64,000 bases of DNA from Rhodovarius lipocyclicus (GTDB taxonomy: Bacteria > Pseudomonadota > Alphaproteobacteria > Acetobacterales > Acetobacteraceae): the NCBI RefSeq assembly GCF_009900765.1, contig NZ_JAAABL010000004.1, forward strand, positions 119,102-183,101, in the 5' to 3' direction. The position numbers were made by a program, and so were the translations under genes. The number at the start of each line of letters is the position of its first letter. Positions within the stretch are counted from its first letter, which is position 1. Of the stretch, positions 26,188-34,632 are shown in pieces. The notes beneath the pieces were generated by a model, which saw only the letters and a program-made list of their open reading frames with translations, ran no database searches and had not been told where the DNA came from.

Positions 26188-26850
26188 TCAGCCCTCCATG
26201 CCGGAGAGGAGGCGTTGCGCGCGGCCGCGCACCCCCTGGGGAACCGCGTCGTCGCGGGAAAGGTCCTGCAGCCGCTGGCGGGCGGCGGCGTTGTCGCCAC
26301 GGGCCAGGGCGGCCAGTGCCAGCACCTCACGCGCGGAGGCGCGCCAGGGGCCGTTCGCGGCCAGCGGCGCCAGCCGGGCCTCGACCTCGGCGGCGGTGGC
26401 CGGTGTCAGGGCATGCAGCCCCCACATCAGCGTGGCGAGTTCGCGGTAGAGGGAATCGGCGGCGCTGTCCGCGGCCACCTGGTTCCATAGGGACAGCGCC
26501 ATCTCCTGCTCCCCGGCCTCGGCCGCGACGGCGGCGGCGCGCAGGCGGGACAGGGTGCGGTAGCCGGTTGGCGCCTCCTGCGCGCTGGCGGCCAGCTGGG
26601 CCGACAGCGCCTTCAGGTCCGCCCCCTGCTCACCCACCGCGCGGGTGGTGGCCAGGAAGGTCTCGGCGCTGGCGGTGGCCTGGCGGTTCTGCCACCACTG
26701 CCAGCCCTGCCAGCCGCCCACACCCGCCAGCACGAACACCAGCAGCGCGGTGAACAGGCCGCCGAAGCGCCTTGCCAGCCGGAGCGTGCGCTCCTGCCGC
26801 AATTCCTCGTTCACCTCGTCGATCAGATCCGACAACCGGGCTACCCCCAT
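26188..26850 (-). CDS. YfgM-like tetratricopeptide membrane protein
   Basis: A 220-residue protein with a short basic cytoplasmic segment (DLIDEVNEELRQERTLRLAR), one membrane helix (FTALLVFVLAGVGGWQGW) and a periplasmic TPR-like domain (ARLAPLAANGPWRASAREVL, ALAALARGDNAAARQRLQDL). This fits YfgM-type proteins, periplasmic chaperone factors tied to the Sec translocon, and is encoded directly before bamB with a 1-bp gap. Confidence 0.8.
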   Translation of the reverse strand: MGVARLSDLIDEVNEELRQERTLRLARRFGGLFTALLVFVLAGVGGWQGWQWWQNRQATASAETFLATTRAVGEQGADLKALSAQLAASAQEAPTGYRTLSRLRAAAVAAEAGEQEMALSLWNQVAADSAADSLYRELATLMWGLHALTPATAAEVEARLAPLAANGPWRASAREVLALAALARGDNAAARQRLQDLSRDDAVPQGVRGRAQRLLSGMEG

Positions 26851-26919
26851 GGAAGAAGTCTCGGGGCGGTATAGCGGCGCGTTCGGGGCGCGTTAAGGGC
26901 CGCTGGTGAGACTGTGGGC

Positions 26920-27273
26920 GTGCGACGCCTGATCCCCCTGCTGATCCCCCTGTTTCTGACCGCCTGCGACGGGCCGGGCCTGTTCGCTTTCGGCGCGGTC
27001 AACGCCGTTTCCCTGAGCGTGGCGGGGCGCACGGTGCCCGATATCGCCATCTCCGCGGTGTCGGGGCGGGATTGCTCGCTGGCGCGCTATGACCGGGGCC
27101 AGACCTATTGCGCGCCCGCCAAGGCACCGGCCGCCACCCAGCCCTTCTGCACCCGCAGCCTGGGCAGCGTGGATTGCTGGACCCGCGCGCCCGAGGCCGG
27201 CGGCGCGCAGCGCGGCGTGGCGGACCCGGCCAGGCCCGCCGAAAGCGGGCGGAACTGGCACAATCTGTGGTGA
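26920..27273 (+). CDS. Hypothetical lipoprotein
   Basis: About 117 residues, starting with GTG. MRRLIPLLIPLFLTACDG is a very short signal peptide with lipobox LTAC. The mature part has paired cysteines (GRDCSLARYDRGQTYCAP; FCTRSLGSVDCWT) suggesting disulfides, and a polar Pro/Gly C-terminus. Alphaproteobacteria carry conserved proteins of this form (C-S-x-x-R-x-x-x-G-x-x-Y-C then W-C-type motifs), but I know no function. The GTG at 26920 is spaced correctly from GGTGAG; GTG 26914 is the alternative. Confidence 0.6.
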   Translation: MRRLIPLLIPLFLTACDGPGLFAFGAVNAVSLSVAGRTVPDIAISAVSGRDCSLARYDRGQTYCAPAKAPAATQPFCTRSLGSVDCWTRAPEAGGAQRGVADPARPAESGRNWHNLW

Positions 27274-27618
27274 TTATTCCGCGCAGTACAGCGCCTGGAG
27301 GGTTTCCAGCAGCCGTTCCAGCCGGTCATCGGCGATGCGGTAGTACAGGGTCTGGGCTTCCCGCCGGAAGGTGACGAGCCCTTCCTCCCGCATCCTGGCC
27401 AGGTGCTGGGACAGCGCGGGCTGCGACAGCCCGACATGGGCCGCGAGCGCGCCCACGCTGGCTTCCTTCTCCTGCGCCAGCTTGCACAGCAGCAGCAGGC
27501 GCCGCTGGTTGGCCAGGGCCCGCAGGATATCGGCCACCTCGGCGGCCTTGGCTTCCAGCGTGGCGGTACCAGCATCGGTCATGGGCATCGTCTCGGGATT
27601 CTCGGGCCGCTCGGCCAT
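27274..27618 (-). CDS. ArsR-family regulator resembling BigR/SqrR/YgaV thiol sensors
   Basis: A 114-residue winged-helix protein: ADILRALANQRRLLLLCKL, then AAHVGLSQPALSQHLARMRE and GLVTFRREAQTLYYRI. It lacks the usual metal-binding ELCVC motif but keeps two single cysteines, one in LLLLCKL and one in LQALYC near the end, at the positions used by BigR, SqrR and YgaV to form a disulfide or polysulfide bridge. Divergent from a DUF2892 gene across a perfect inverted repeat. The operator is only 6 bp from the first ATG, so ATG 27588 or 27582 may be the real start. Confidence 0.75.
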   Translation of the reverse strand: MAERPENPETMPMTDAGTATLEAKAAEVADILRALANQRRLLLLCKLAQEKEASVGALAAHVGLSQPALSQHLARMREEGLVTFRREAQTLYYRIADDRLERLLETLQALYCAE

Positions 27619-27623
27619 GCGTT

Positions 27624-27657
27624 ATGCGTTGCTTAATTTAGCAACGCATTATATAAG
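27624..27657 (+). promoter_or_regulatory. Promoter and operator of the DUF2892 gene
   Basis: Inverted repeat ATGCGTTGC (27624-27632) and GCAACGCAT (27641-27649), perfect over 9 bp with an 8-bp AT spacer. It overlaps a plus-strand promoter: TTGCTT (27629-27634), 17 bp, TATAAG (27652-27657). A repressor on this site would block that promoter and lie over the start region of its own gene. Confidence 0.65.
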
Positions 27658-27736
27658 GGACTGGATCTATGTGCCCCCGCATCCCGGGCTTTACAAGCCG
27701 CCGGGACCCTGCCGGGCATCGAAAGGGAGAGATCGC

Positions 27737-27931
27737 ATGACCCGCAATGTGGGGCCCGTGGACCGTGGCCTGCGAATCGTGGTGGGGCTGCTGCTGCTCA
27801 GCCTGCTGGTGGTGCTGGACGGGCCCGCGCGCTGGTTCGGGCTGATCGGGCTGCTGCCGCTGCTGACCGCCTTCCTGCGCTGGTGCCCGGCCTATGGGCT
27901 GGTGGGGATCAACACCTGCCCCAGGGGATAG
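27737..27931 (+). CDS. DUF2892 (YgaP-like) small membrane protein
   Basis: A 64-residue protein, MTRNVGPVDRGLRIVVGLLL then two hydrophobic helices and LRWCPAYGLVGINTCPRG. The start NVGxxDRxxRxxxG and the end CPxYxxxGINTC are the DUF2892 pattern, which also forms the membrane end of the rhodanese YgaP and occurs in BigR-controlled operons. Its two cysteines may take part in sulfur chemistry. GAAAGGGAGAG precedes the ATG. Divergent from the BigR-like gene and probably repressed by it. Confidence 0.75.
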   Translation: MTRNVGPVDRGLRIVVGLLLLSLLVVLDGPARWFGLIGLLPLLTAFLRWCPAYGLVGINTCPRG

Positions 27932-27940
27932 CCCGCCCCC

Positions 27941-28213
27941 TCAGTTCAGGCGCAACTCACCGTTGGCATAGCGCAGTTCCACCGCGTGGATCAGCGCCTC
28001 CGACGCGACGCGCACCGAATGCAACGGCCCGTCGATCTCGCGGCGCCAGAAATCCAGGAAGCGATTGAGCGCCGGAAAGCCCGGCGCGCGGTCCAGCTTC
28101 TGCCAGACGAAGCTCTGCAGCACATGCGGGTGGTCGGGCATGTGGTACAGGATCTCGGCGGTGGTCAGGCGCCAGTCGGGGATACGGATCAGGGGCTCCA
28201 TCGCAGGCAGCAT
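27941..28213 (-). CDS. Usg family protein
   Basis: A 90-residue protein. DWRLTTAEILYHMPDHPHVL, QSFVWQKLDRAPGFPALNRF and GPLHSVRVASEAL are the usg core found widely in alphaproteobacteria. Function is unknown despite the strong conservation. The ATG at 28213 has GAGGAG at good spacing; an in-frame upstream ATG would add 70 unrelated residues. Upstream, 28214-28533 is a 320-bp non-coding stretch holding the CIRCE element and the groES promoter. Confidence 0.8.
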   Translation of the reverse strand: MLPAMEPLIRIPDWRLTTAEILYHMPDHPHVLQSFVWQKLDRAPGFPALNRFLDFWRREIDGPLHSVRVASEALIHAVELRYANGELRLN

Positions 28214-28393
28214 GGGGTTCTCCTCAGTCGGTTGTCCTGAAGGCCGCTGCCTGGCTGCTCCCGCACGGGGCGATTCCGGCGCCGCCCTCGGGGGTATGCT
28301 GGCATGGTGCAGCCGGGGCTTGTCCAGAAAAAACTCAACGAAACCAGATTGTTGGCAGTCCATCCGCGTGGCTGCTGCCAATCCGGCCGCCGA

Positions 28394-28420
28394 TTGGCAC
28401 TCCATGATTATGAGTGCCAA
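28394..28420. promoter_or_regulatory. CIRCE element (HrcA operator) of groESL
   Basis: TTGGCACTC (28394-28402), 9-bp spacer, GAGTGCCAA (28412-28420). This is the CIRCE inverted repeat with a G:C change in the third position of each arm, compensated in the other arm. HrcA binds it to repress groESL. It lies just upstream of the -35 box. Confidence 0.9.
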
Positions 28421-28425
28421 CAATC

Positions 28426-28454
28426 TTGACGTGGGCCTGGGCTGGGGCTAGATC
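28426..28454 (+). promoter_or_regulatory. sigma70 promoter of groESL
   Basis: TTGACG (28426-28431), 17 bp, TAGATC (28449-28454). It starts 6 bp after CIRCE and leaves a leader of about 75 nt before groES. A heat-shock sigma32 match was not convincing. Confidence 0.7.
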
Positions 28455-28533
28455 GCTGGCACTCCCCGACGGTGACTGCTAGCGCGGTGCCCCGGGGCGG
28501 TTGCCACTCTTGGAACCCACTGGAGGAACAGCG

Positions 28534-28827
28534 ATGGCTGTGACGTTCCGCCCGCTGCATGACCGGATCCTGGTCGAGCGCATCGAGCCCGAAGAAAAGA
28601 CCCGCGGCGGCATCATCATCCCCGATACCGCCAAGGAAAAGCCGCAGGAAGGTCTCGTGATCTCCGTCGGCAACGGCACCGTCTCCGAGAAGGGCGACGT
28701 CCGCCCGCTCGACGTGAAGGCCGGCGACCGCATCCTGTTCGGCAAGTGGAGCGGCACCGAGGTGAAGCTCGATGGCAAGGACCTTCTCATCATGAAGGAA
28801 TCCGATGTCATGGGCGTGATCGCCTAA
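28534..28827 (+). CDS. groES: Co-chaperonin GroES
   Basis: A 97-residue Gro[22 protein letters not shown] is the conserved start; the mobile loop that docks on GroEL is [19 protein letters not shown]; the end reads [14 protein letters not shown]. It caps the GroEL ring during ATP-driven folding. GGAGGAACAGCG precedes the ATG at 28534. Upstream are CIRCE and a sigma70 promoter; groEL follows 38 bp downstream. Confidence 0.98.
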   Translation: MAVTFRPLHDRILVERIEPEEKTRGGIIIPDTAKEKPQEGLVISVGNGTVSEKGDVRPLDVKAGDRILFGKWSGTEVKLDGKDLLIMKESDVMGVIA

Positions 28828-28841
28828 TTCCGCTGCGCTGA

Positions 28842-30503
<1,662 letters not shown>

Positions 30504-30530
30504 TCCCCCCAAAGGGAACGGAAGACGGGA

Positions 30531-30556
30531 AGGGCGGCCGAAAGGCCGCCCTTTTT
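30531..30556 (+). terminator. Intrinsic terminator of groESL
   Basis: Stem AGGGCGGCC (30531-30539), GAAA tetraloop, GGCCGCCCT (30544-30552) running into TTTTT. 28 bp after the groEL stop. Confidence 0.9.
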
Positions 30557-30668
30557 GCGTTCGGGGCCCTGGTTTGATCCAGGCGCTTGCCGCCGCGCGG
30601 CTCCTCATGCATGACCGCCCACACGCGGCCGCCTGCCGGGAGCGGCCATAACGAAAGATGGAACCGCC

Positions 30669-31226
30669 ATGCGCAAGATCCCCCTCTCCCTCGCCGCCGC
30701 CGGCCTCTCCCTGCTGGCGGCGCTGCCCGCCTTCGCGCAGCCGGAGGTCATCCTGCGCGCCGAACGGCGCACCGATACGGTGGAAAGCGTGGACCTGCAG
30801 CAGCGCCAGCTGCTGCTGCGCCGCCCCTCCGGCCGGCTGATCACGGTCCAGGTGCCGCCGCGCAACGCGCGCGAACTCTCGCGCCTCAACCCCGGCGACC
30901 AGGTGCAGATCAACCACATCGACCTGATCGCGGCGCAGATCGTGACCCCCGGCTCGCCGGAGCCCGAATCGACCGTGATGGGCGGGGATTTCGGCCCCAG
31001 GATCACCGGCGGCTTCGCGCTCAGCCGCGAACGCCAGCGCGTGCGCATCGAAAGCACCGACCTGGCCACCAACCGCGTGACCTTCGTGGGCCCCGACAAC
31101 ATGAGCCGCACCGTGACAGTGCGTCAGCCCCTGCTGGTGGCCATGCTGCGGGACGTGAAGCCGGGCGACCTGGTGGACGTGACCATCACCGAAGTGCTGG
31201 CACTGATCGTCCCGCCGGGGCGCTGA
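30669..31226 (+). CDS. Secreted protein with an internal repeat, unknown
   Basis: A 185-residue exported protein: signal peptide ending ALPAFAQ, then two similar halves. The first has LLLRRPSGRLITVQVPPRNA then LNPGDQVQINHIDLIAA; the second has VTFVGPDNMSRTVTVRQPLL then VKPGDLVDVTITEVLAL. Each half looks like a small beta-barrel ending in PGD-V-x-I, which suggests an internal duplication. I do not recognise a named family or function. It stands alone between groEL and a repeat element. Confidence 0.6.
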   Translation: MRKIPLSLAAAGLSLLAALPAFAQPEVILRAERRTDTVESVDLQQRQLLLRRPSGRLITVQVPPRNARELSRLNPGDQVQINHIDLIAAQIVTPGSPEPESTVMGGDFGPRITGGFALSRERQRVRIESTDLATNRVTFVGPDNMSRTVTVRQPLLVAMLRDVKPGDLVDVTITEVLALIVPPGR

Positions 31227-31232
31227 CGGTCA

Positions 31233-31456
31233 CGGGGGCGTTGCCCCCGCCCCCCCACCAAGGGGCGCCGCCCCTTGGAACCCCGCCAAAGGCCGAGAGG
31301 CCTTTGGAAACCGGGAGTTGAAAAGCCTGGGAGGGGACGATGTCCCCTCCCAGGCTTTTCAATATCTGATGGGGGCCAGGGGCCTTTCGGCTCCTGGCGG
31401 GGTGCCGAGGGGCAGAGCCCCTGGGGGCTCGGGGTCCAGGGGGCAACGCCCCCTGG
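31233..31456. repeat. Beta-type composite hairpin element between convergent genes
   Basis: Six hairpins in mirror order: CGGGGGC/GCCCCCG (31233-31249), CCAAGGGGC/GCCCCTTGG (31258-31278), CCAAAGGCC/GGCCTTTGG (31286-31307), a central 45-nt palindrome, CCAGGGGCC/GGCTCCTGG (31376-31397), AGGGGC/GCCCCT (31408-31422), CCAGGGGGC/GCCCCCTGG (31436-31456). It begins 6 bp after one stop codon and ends 2 bp before the other. Confidence 0.75.
31318..31362. repeat. Perfect 21-bp inverted repeat with 3-nt loop
   Basis: The two 21-nt arms at 31318-31338 and 31342-31362 are exact reverse complements (starting TTGAAAAGCC and ending GGCTTTTCAA) around GAT. It occupies the centre of the beta element, where other copies have an AT-rich segment instead. 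It could form a very stable cruciform or RNA hairpin. Confidence 0.85.
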
Positions 31457-31458
31457 CG

Positions 31459-32307
31459 CTACCCCTTCAGGTGCAGGTGCATCTCGGTGTTGTCCACGCG
31501 CGGCCCGCGTGCGGCCATCGCCTCGTTCCAGCGGGCCCGGCACAGGGCCAGCAGGGCGGCGTCGGCGCCCTGCCCTTCCGCGATGCTGCCCGCCGTTTCC
31601 AGGTCCTTGCGCATCAGCCCCAGCTGGAAGCCGCCGGCGTAGCGGCCCGACAGGATCTCCTGCTTCACCTTGGTTTCGCTGGCGATGTTGCGGCCGGAGG
31701 ATGCGTTGAGCACATCGGCCAGGATGGACAGGTCCAGCCCCTCGCGCTCACCCAGCACGAGCGCCTCGCACACCGCCAGCAGGCCGGCGGCGTAAACGTA
31801 GTTGTTCAGCGCCTTCATCGCGTGGCCGCTGCCGGGCGCGCCGGTGCGGATGATCTTCTCGCCCATCGCCTTCAGCACGGGTGCCGCCTGGGCGAAGGTC
31901 GCGTCATCGCCCCCCGCCATGATGGCCAGCGTGCCCGCCTTGGCCTTCACCACCGAACCCGAGACCGGCGCATCCATGAAGCGCGCGCCGCGCGCGGCGC
32001 AGGCTTCGGCCCAGCGGCGGGTCTCGGCGGGTAAGGAGGAGCCCATGTCGATCACCAGATGCGCGGGGCCGAGGCTGGGCAGCAGCTTCTCCATCACCTG
32101 GGCCACCGCCGGGCTGTCCGGCAGCATCAGCACGATGGTGGGCGCGGCCGCGACACCGGACAGTGCGGGCTGCATCGATGCCCCCTCCAGCACCGCGGGC
32201 CCGGCGTCATGGGCCAGCACCTCGAACCCTTGGGAGACCAGGCACAACCCCATGGGCATACCCATCATGCCCAGCCCGACGAAACCCACTTTCGGCTTCT
32301 CTCTCAT
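31459..32307 (-). CDS. NAD(P)-dependent beta-hydroxyacid dehydrogenase (3-hydroxyisobutyrate dehydrogenase family)
   Basis: A 282-residue two-domain dehydrogenase. Rossmann motif VGFVGLGMMGMPMGLCL at the start, substrate-binding FMDAPVSGSVVKAKAGTLAI, catalytic lysine in GSGHAMKALNNYVYA, and a C-terminal helical domain. Related enzymes act on 3-hydroxyisobutyrate, tartronate semialdehyde or L-threonate; the sequence does not decide between them. GAGGAA precedes the ATG at 32307. Confidence 0.85.
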   Translation of the reverse strand: MREKPKVGFVGLGMMGMPMGLCLVSQGFEVLAHDAGPAVLEGASMQPALSGVAAAPTIVLMLPDSPAVAQVMEKLLPSLGPAHLVIDMGSSLPAETRRWAEACAARGARFMDAPVSGSVVKAKAGTLAIMAGGDDATFAQAAPVLKAMGEKIIRTGAPGSGHAMKALNNYVYAAGLLAVCEALVLGEREGLDLSILADVLNASSGRNIASETKVKQEILSGRYAGGFQLGLMRKDLETAGSIAEGQGADAALLALCRARWNEAMAARGPRVDNTEMHLHLKG

Positions 32308-32413
32308 GTCCGTTCCTCGACGTTCGTTCGTGTTGAAATGGAGCGTGGCCGCGTGGCGCGCCCCTGTAAACCAGGGCGGTTGCGGGAATGCGCGCGCGGC
32401 GCCACAAGGGGCC

Positions 32414-33181
32414 ATGCGCCTCGCCAGCTTCAACGTGAATTCGATCCGCCGCCGCGCGCCCCATGTGAAGCGCTTCCTGGAGCGCCACGCCCCGGATGTG
32501 CTGGTGCTGCAGGAGCTGAAATGCCGCACCGAGGAATTCCCCGCGCTGGAGCTGGCAGACACCGGCTATCACCTGCATGCCGTGGGCCAACCCGGCGGGC
32601 GCAATGGCGTGGCGGTGCTGGCGCGTGAGCCCTTCGAGGTGCTGGCCGAGGCCCTGCCCGGCGAGGCCGAGGACGACCATGCCCGCTACATCGAGGTGAA
32701 GCTGCCGGCCCTGACGCTCGCCGGCATCTATCTGCCCAACGGCAATTCCGGCGGCGAGGCCGGCATGCGCTACAAATGGCGCTGGATGGAACGGCTGCTG
32801 GAGCGCGCGAAGCTGCATCTGGATGCCTTCGAGCCCTTCGCCATCCTGGGCGACTTCAACGTCTGCCCCACCGACGCCGACCTGTTCCCCGGCGCCCTGC
32901 CCCCCGGCGACGCGCTGATCCACCCCGAGACCCGCGCCCGCTTCCGCGCCCTGGAATGGGCCGGCATGCTGGACGCCGCGGGCGCGCTGGGCGGGCACCC
33001 CTATACCTATTGGGATTACGGCGCGGCCTTCGAGGCCAATCGCGGCCTGCGCATCGACCACGCGCTGCTCAGCCCCGAACTGGCCGAGCGGCTGACCGCC
33101 TTTCATGTGGATGTGGAAGCGCGGGCGGAGGAACAACCCTCCGATCACGCGCCAGTCTGGGTGGACATCGCGGCGGCGTGA
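32414..33181 (+). CDS. xth: Exodeoxyribonuclease III
   Basis: A 255-residue AP endonuclease/3'-5' exonuclease of the EEP fold. FNVNSIRRR, LQELKC (metal-binding Glu), the GIYLPNG strand, LGDFNVCPTD (catalytic Asp and Asn) and PSDHAPVW (Asp-His) are all in place. It repairs abasic sites and 3'-blocked ends. Divergent from the dehydrogenase gene. Confidence 0.92.
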   Translation: MRLASFNVNSIRRRAPHVKRFLERHAPDVLVLQELKCRTEEFPALELADTGYHLHAVGQPGGRNGVAVLAREPFEVLAEALPGEAEDDHARYIEVKLPALTLAGIYLPNGNSGGEAGMRYKWRWMERLLERAKLHLDAFEPFAILGDFNVCPTDADLFPGALPPGDALIHPETRARFRALEWAGMLDAAGALGGHPYTYWDYGAAFEANRGLRIDHALLSPELAERLTAFHVDVEARAEEQPSDHAPVWVDIAAA

Positions 33182-33261
33182 GCCACTCATCGCATGAATT
33201 CGTGATGCGGGGCTGATCCGGCGCCGCTACATCGCGGGAAAACCATTGGTGGAATCCCCGC

Positions 33262-33963
33262 GTGCCAGCACCCGTGACCTTTCTGGACTTCGCCCGCGTC
33301 TCCGCGGCCGTGTACAATTCTTCCATCTCCAGCGTCGGCGGCTTCACACGCTTCAATGACACGCGGCGGTGGTCCGGCTTCCAGGGCGCGATCTATCGCC
33401 GCGCCAACGGCACCGGGCTGGACGTGCTGGTCACCTTCGCCGGCACCCAGCCGACCGATGGCGTGGGCCAGGACCTGGCGACGGATGCCGGTTTCGGCGG
33501 CGGCATCACCACCGCCGTCTCCCCCGCGCTCGGGCTGCTGGGCTGGGCGCTGCTGTCGCACCAGATCGGCTGCGGCATGGACCTGCTGGACACCGCCAGG
33601 CGCTCCGCCCAATCCAATGACCGGATCTATGTGACCGGGCACTCGCTGGGCGGGGGGCTGGCCGCCATCATCGCGGCACAGAGCGGCACGCCAGCCGTGC
33701 CGATCTCCTCGCCGGCGGTCACGGCGGTGGGCGGGGTCTATGCCAGCTATGTCGCGAACAACCGGCCGAAAATCACCTGCCTGCGGGTGAAGAACGACCC
33801 GATCAACCACACCGGCCATGTGGGCGACTGGCTGGGACGGGTGGTGTTCCTGAACTCGGCACGCACCGGCGGGGCGGCACACAGCATCGATCAGACACAG
33901 GCGGAACTGGAACCGGCGGGGTCGTTCTCGGCGCTGGGCGGGCAGGATCCGTTCGCGGTGTGA
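33262..33963 (+). CDS. Class-3-lipase-like alpha/beta hydrolase
   Basis: A 233-residue protein starting with GTG behind GGTGGA. It has the nucleophile elbow GHSLGGGLAA and an upstream VTFAGTQPTDG strand, the layout of Lipase_3/DUF2974 proteins. An aspartate (KNDPINH) and a late histidine (GAAHSIDQTQ) could complete a triad. No signal peptide is visible, so its location and substrate are unclear. The gene ends 7 bp before a beta-type repeat. Confidence 0.65.
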   Translation: MPAPVTFLDFARVSAAVYNSSISSVGGFTRFNDTRRWSGFQGAIYRRANGTGLDVLVTFAGTQPTDGVGQDLATDAGFGGGITTAVSPALGLLGWALLSHQIGCGMDLLDTARRSAQSNDRIYVTGHSLGGGLAAIIAAQSGTPAVPISSPAVTAVGGVYASYVANNRPKITCLRVKNDPINHTGHVGDWLGRVVFLNSARTGGAAHSIDQTQAELEPAGSFSALGGQDPFAV

Positions 33964-33970
33964 AGGGTGA

Positions 33971-34220
33971 AGGGGGCTTCGCCCCCTGGCCCCCACCAAG
34001 GGCTCCGCCCTTGGAACCCGCCAGGAGCCGAAAGGCCCCTGGACCCCAGGAGTTTGGCGCCGACCTTGGGAAGGTGTTTCTTATTGATATTTATAATGTA
34101 ATTGGCGTCCCGCCTGCCAGGATGAAGCGCCAATTCATGGGTTCAAAGGGTTGCTACAACCCTTTGCGGGGATGCAAGGGGCGGCGCCCCTTGCCGGGGG
34201 TCCAGGGGGCGGTGCCCCCT
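33971..34220. repeat. Beta-type composite hairpin element between convergent genes
   Basis: Hairpins AGGGGGC/GCCCCCT (33971-33987), CCAAGGGC/GCCCTTGG (33996-34014), CCAGGAGCC/GGCCCCTGG (34021-34042), an AT-rich centre between TTGGCGC (34054) and GCGCCAA (34127), then CAAAGGGTTG/CAACCCTTTG (34144-34166), AAGGGGC/GCCCCTT (34176-34192) and AGGGGGC/GCCCCCT (34204-34220). The left third stem is the reverse complement of the right third stem at 21970. Confidence 0.75.
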
Positions 34221-34224
34221 GCTG

Positions 34225-34632
34225 CTACTTCACCAGCAATCTCTGCAGCAGCTGCCGTTGCGTCGGCTCCCGCAATCCGCGCCACTGCTCCGGCGGGTGT
34301 TCCTGCGGCGTCATCACGCTGGTGAACCCGCACTGCTTCAGCATCGACAGCTGATCCGGGATGATATGTCCGGTCGCCCGGATATCCCCCTGGAAGCCGT
34401 AGCGTTCGCGCAGCGTGCGGCCCAGGGTGAAGCCCCGGCCGTCGCGGAACTTCGGGAATTCCACCAGCAGCAGCGCCAGGCGGGACAGGTGGGGCAGCAC
34501 CGCCTCCGGCGCCGTACCGGCGGGCAGGAACACGGCCAACCCCTCGCCGGTGGCGCCGGGCAGTTCTTCCAGCGTCAGGACCGGGGCGCCGGCCTCCGGG
34601 ATTTCCCGGGCGGCGATGTCAATGAGTGCCAT
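34225..34632 (-). CDS. DUF934 protein (CysI-associated)
   Basis: A 135-residue protein. LLVEFPKFRDGRGFTLGRTL, RERYGFQGDIRATGHIIPDQ and FTSVMTPQEHPPEQWRG fit DUF934, a family encoded beside ferredoxin-type sulfite reductases in many proteobacteria. Function unknown, presumed to help sulfite reduction. The start overlaps the cysI gene by 14 bp, so it is translated from the same message. Confidence 0.85.
   Translation of the reverse strand: MALIDIAAREIPEAGAPVLTLEELPGATGEGLAVFLPAGTAPEAVLPHLSRLALLLVEFPKFRDGRGFTLGRTLRERYGFQGDIRATGHIIPDQLSMLKQCGFTSVMTPQEHPPEQWRGLREPTQRQLLQRLLVK

Noticed and set aside
31233..31456. CRISPR-like array of repeats
   Set aside because: The units are hairpins of varying sequence in mirror order, not direct repeats with unique spacers, and no cas genes are present.
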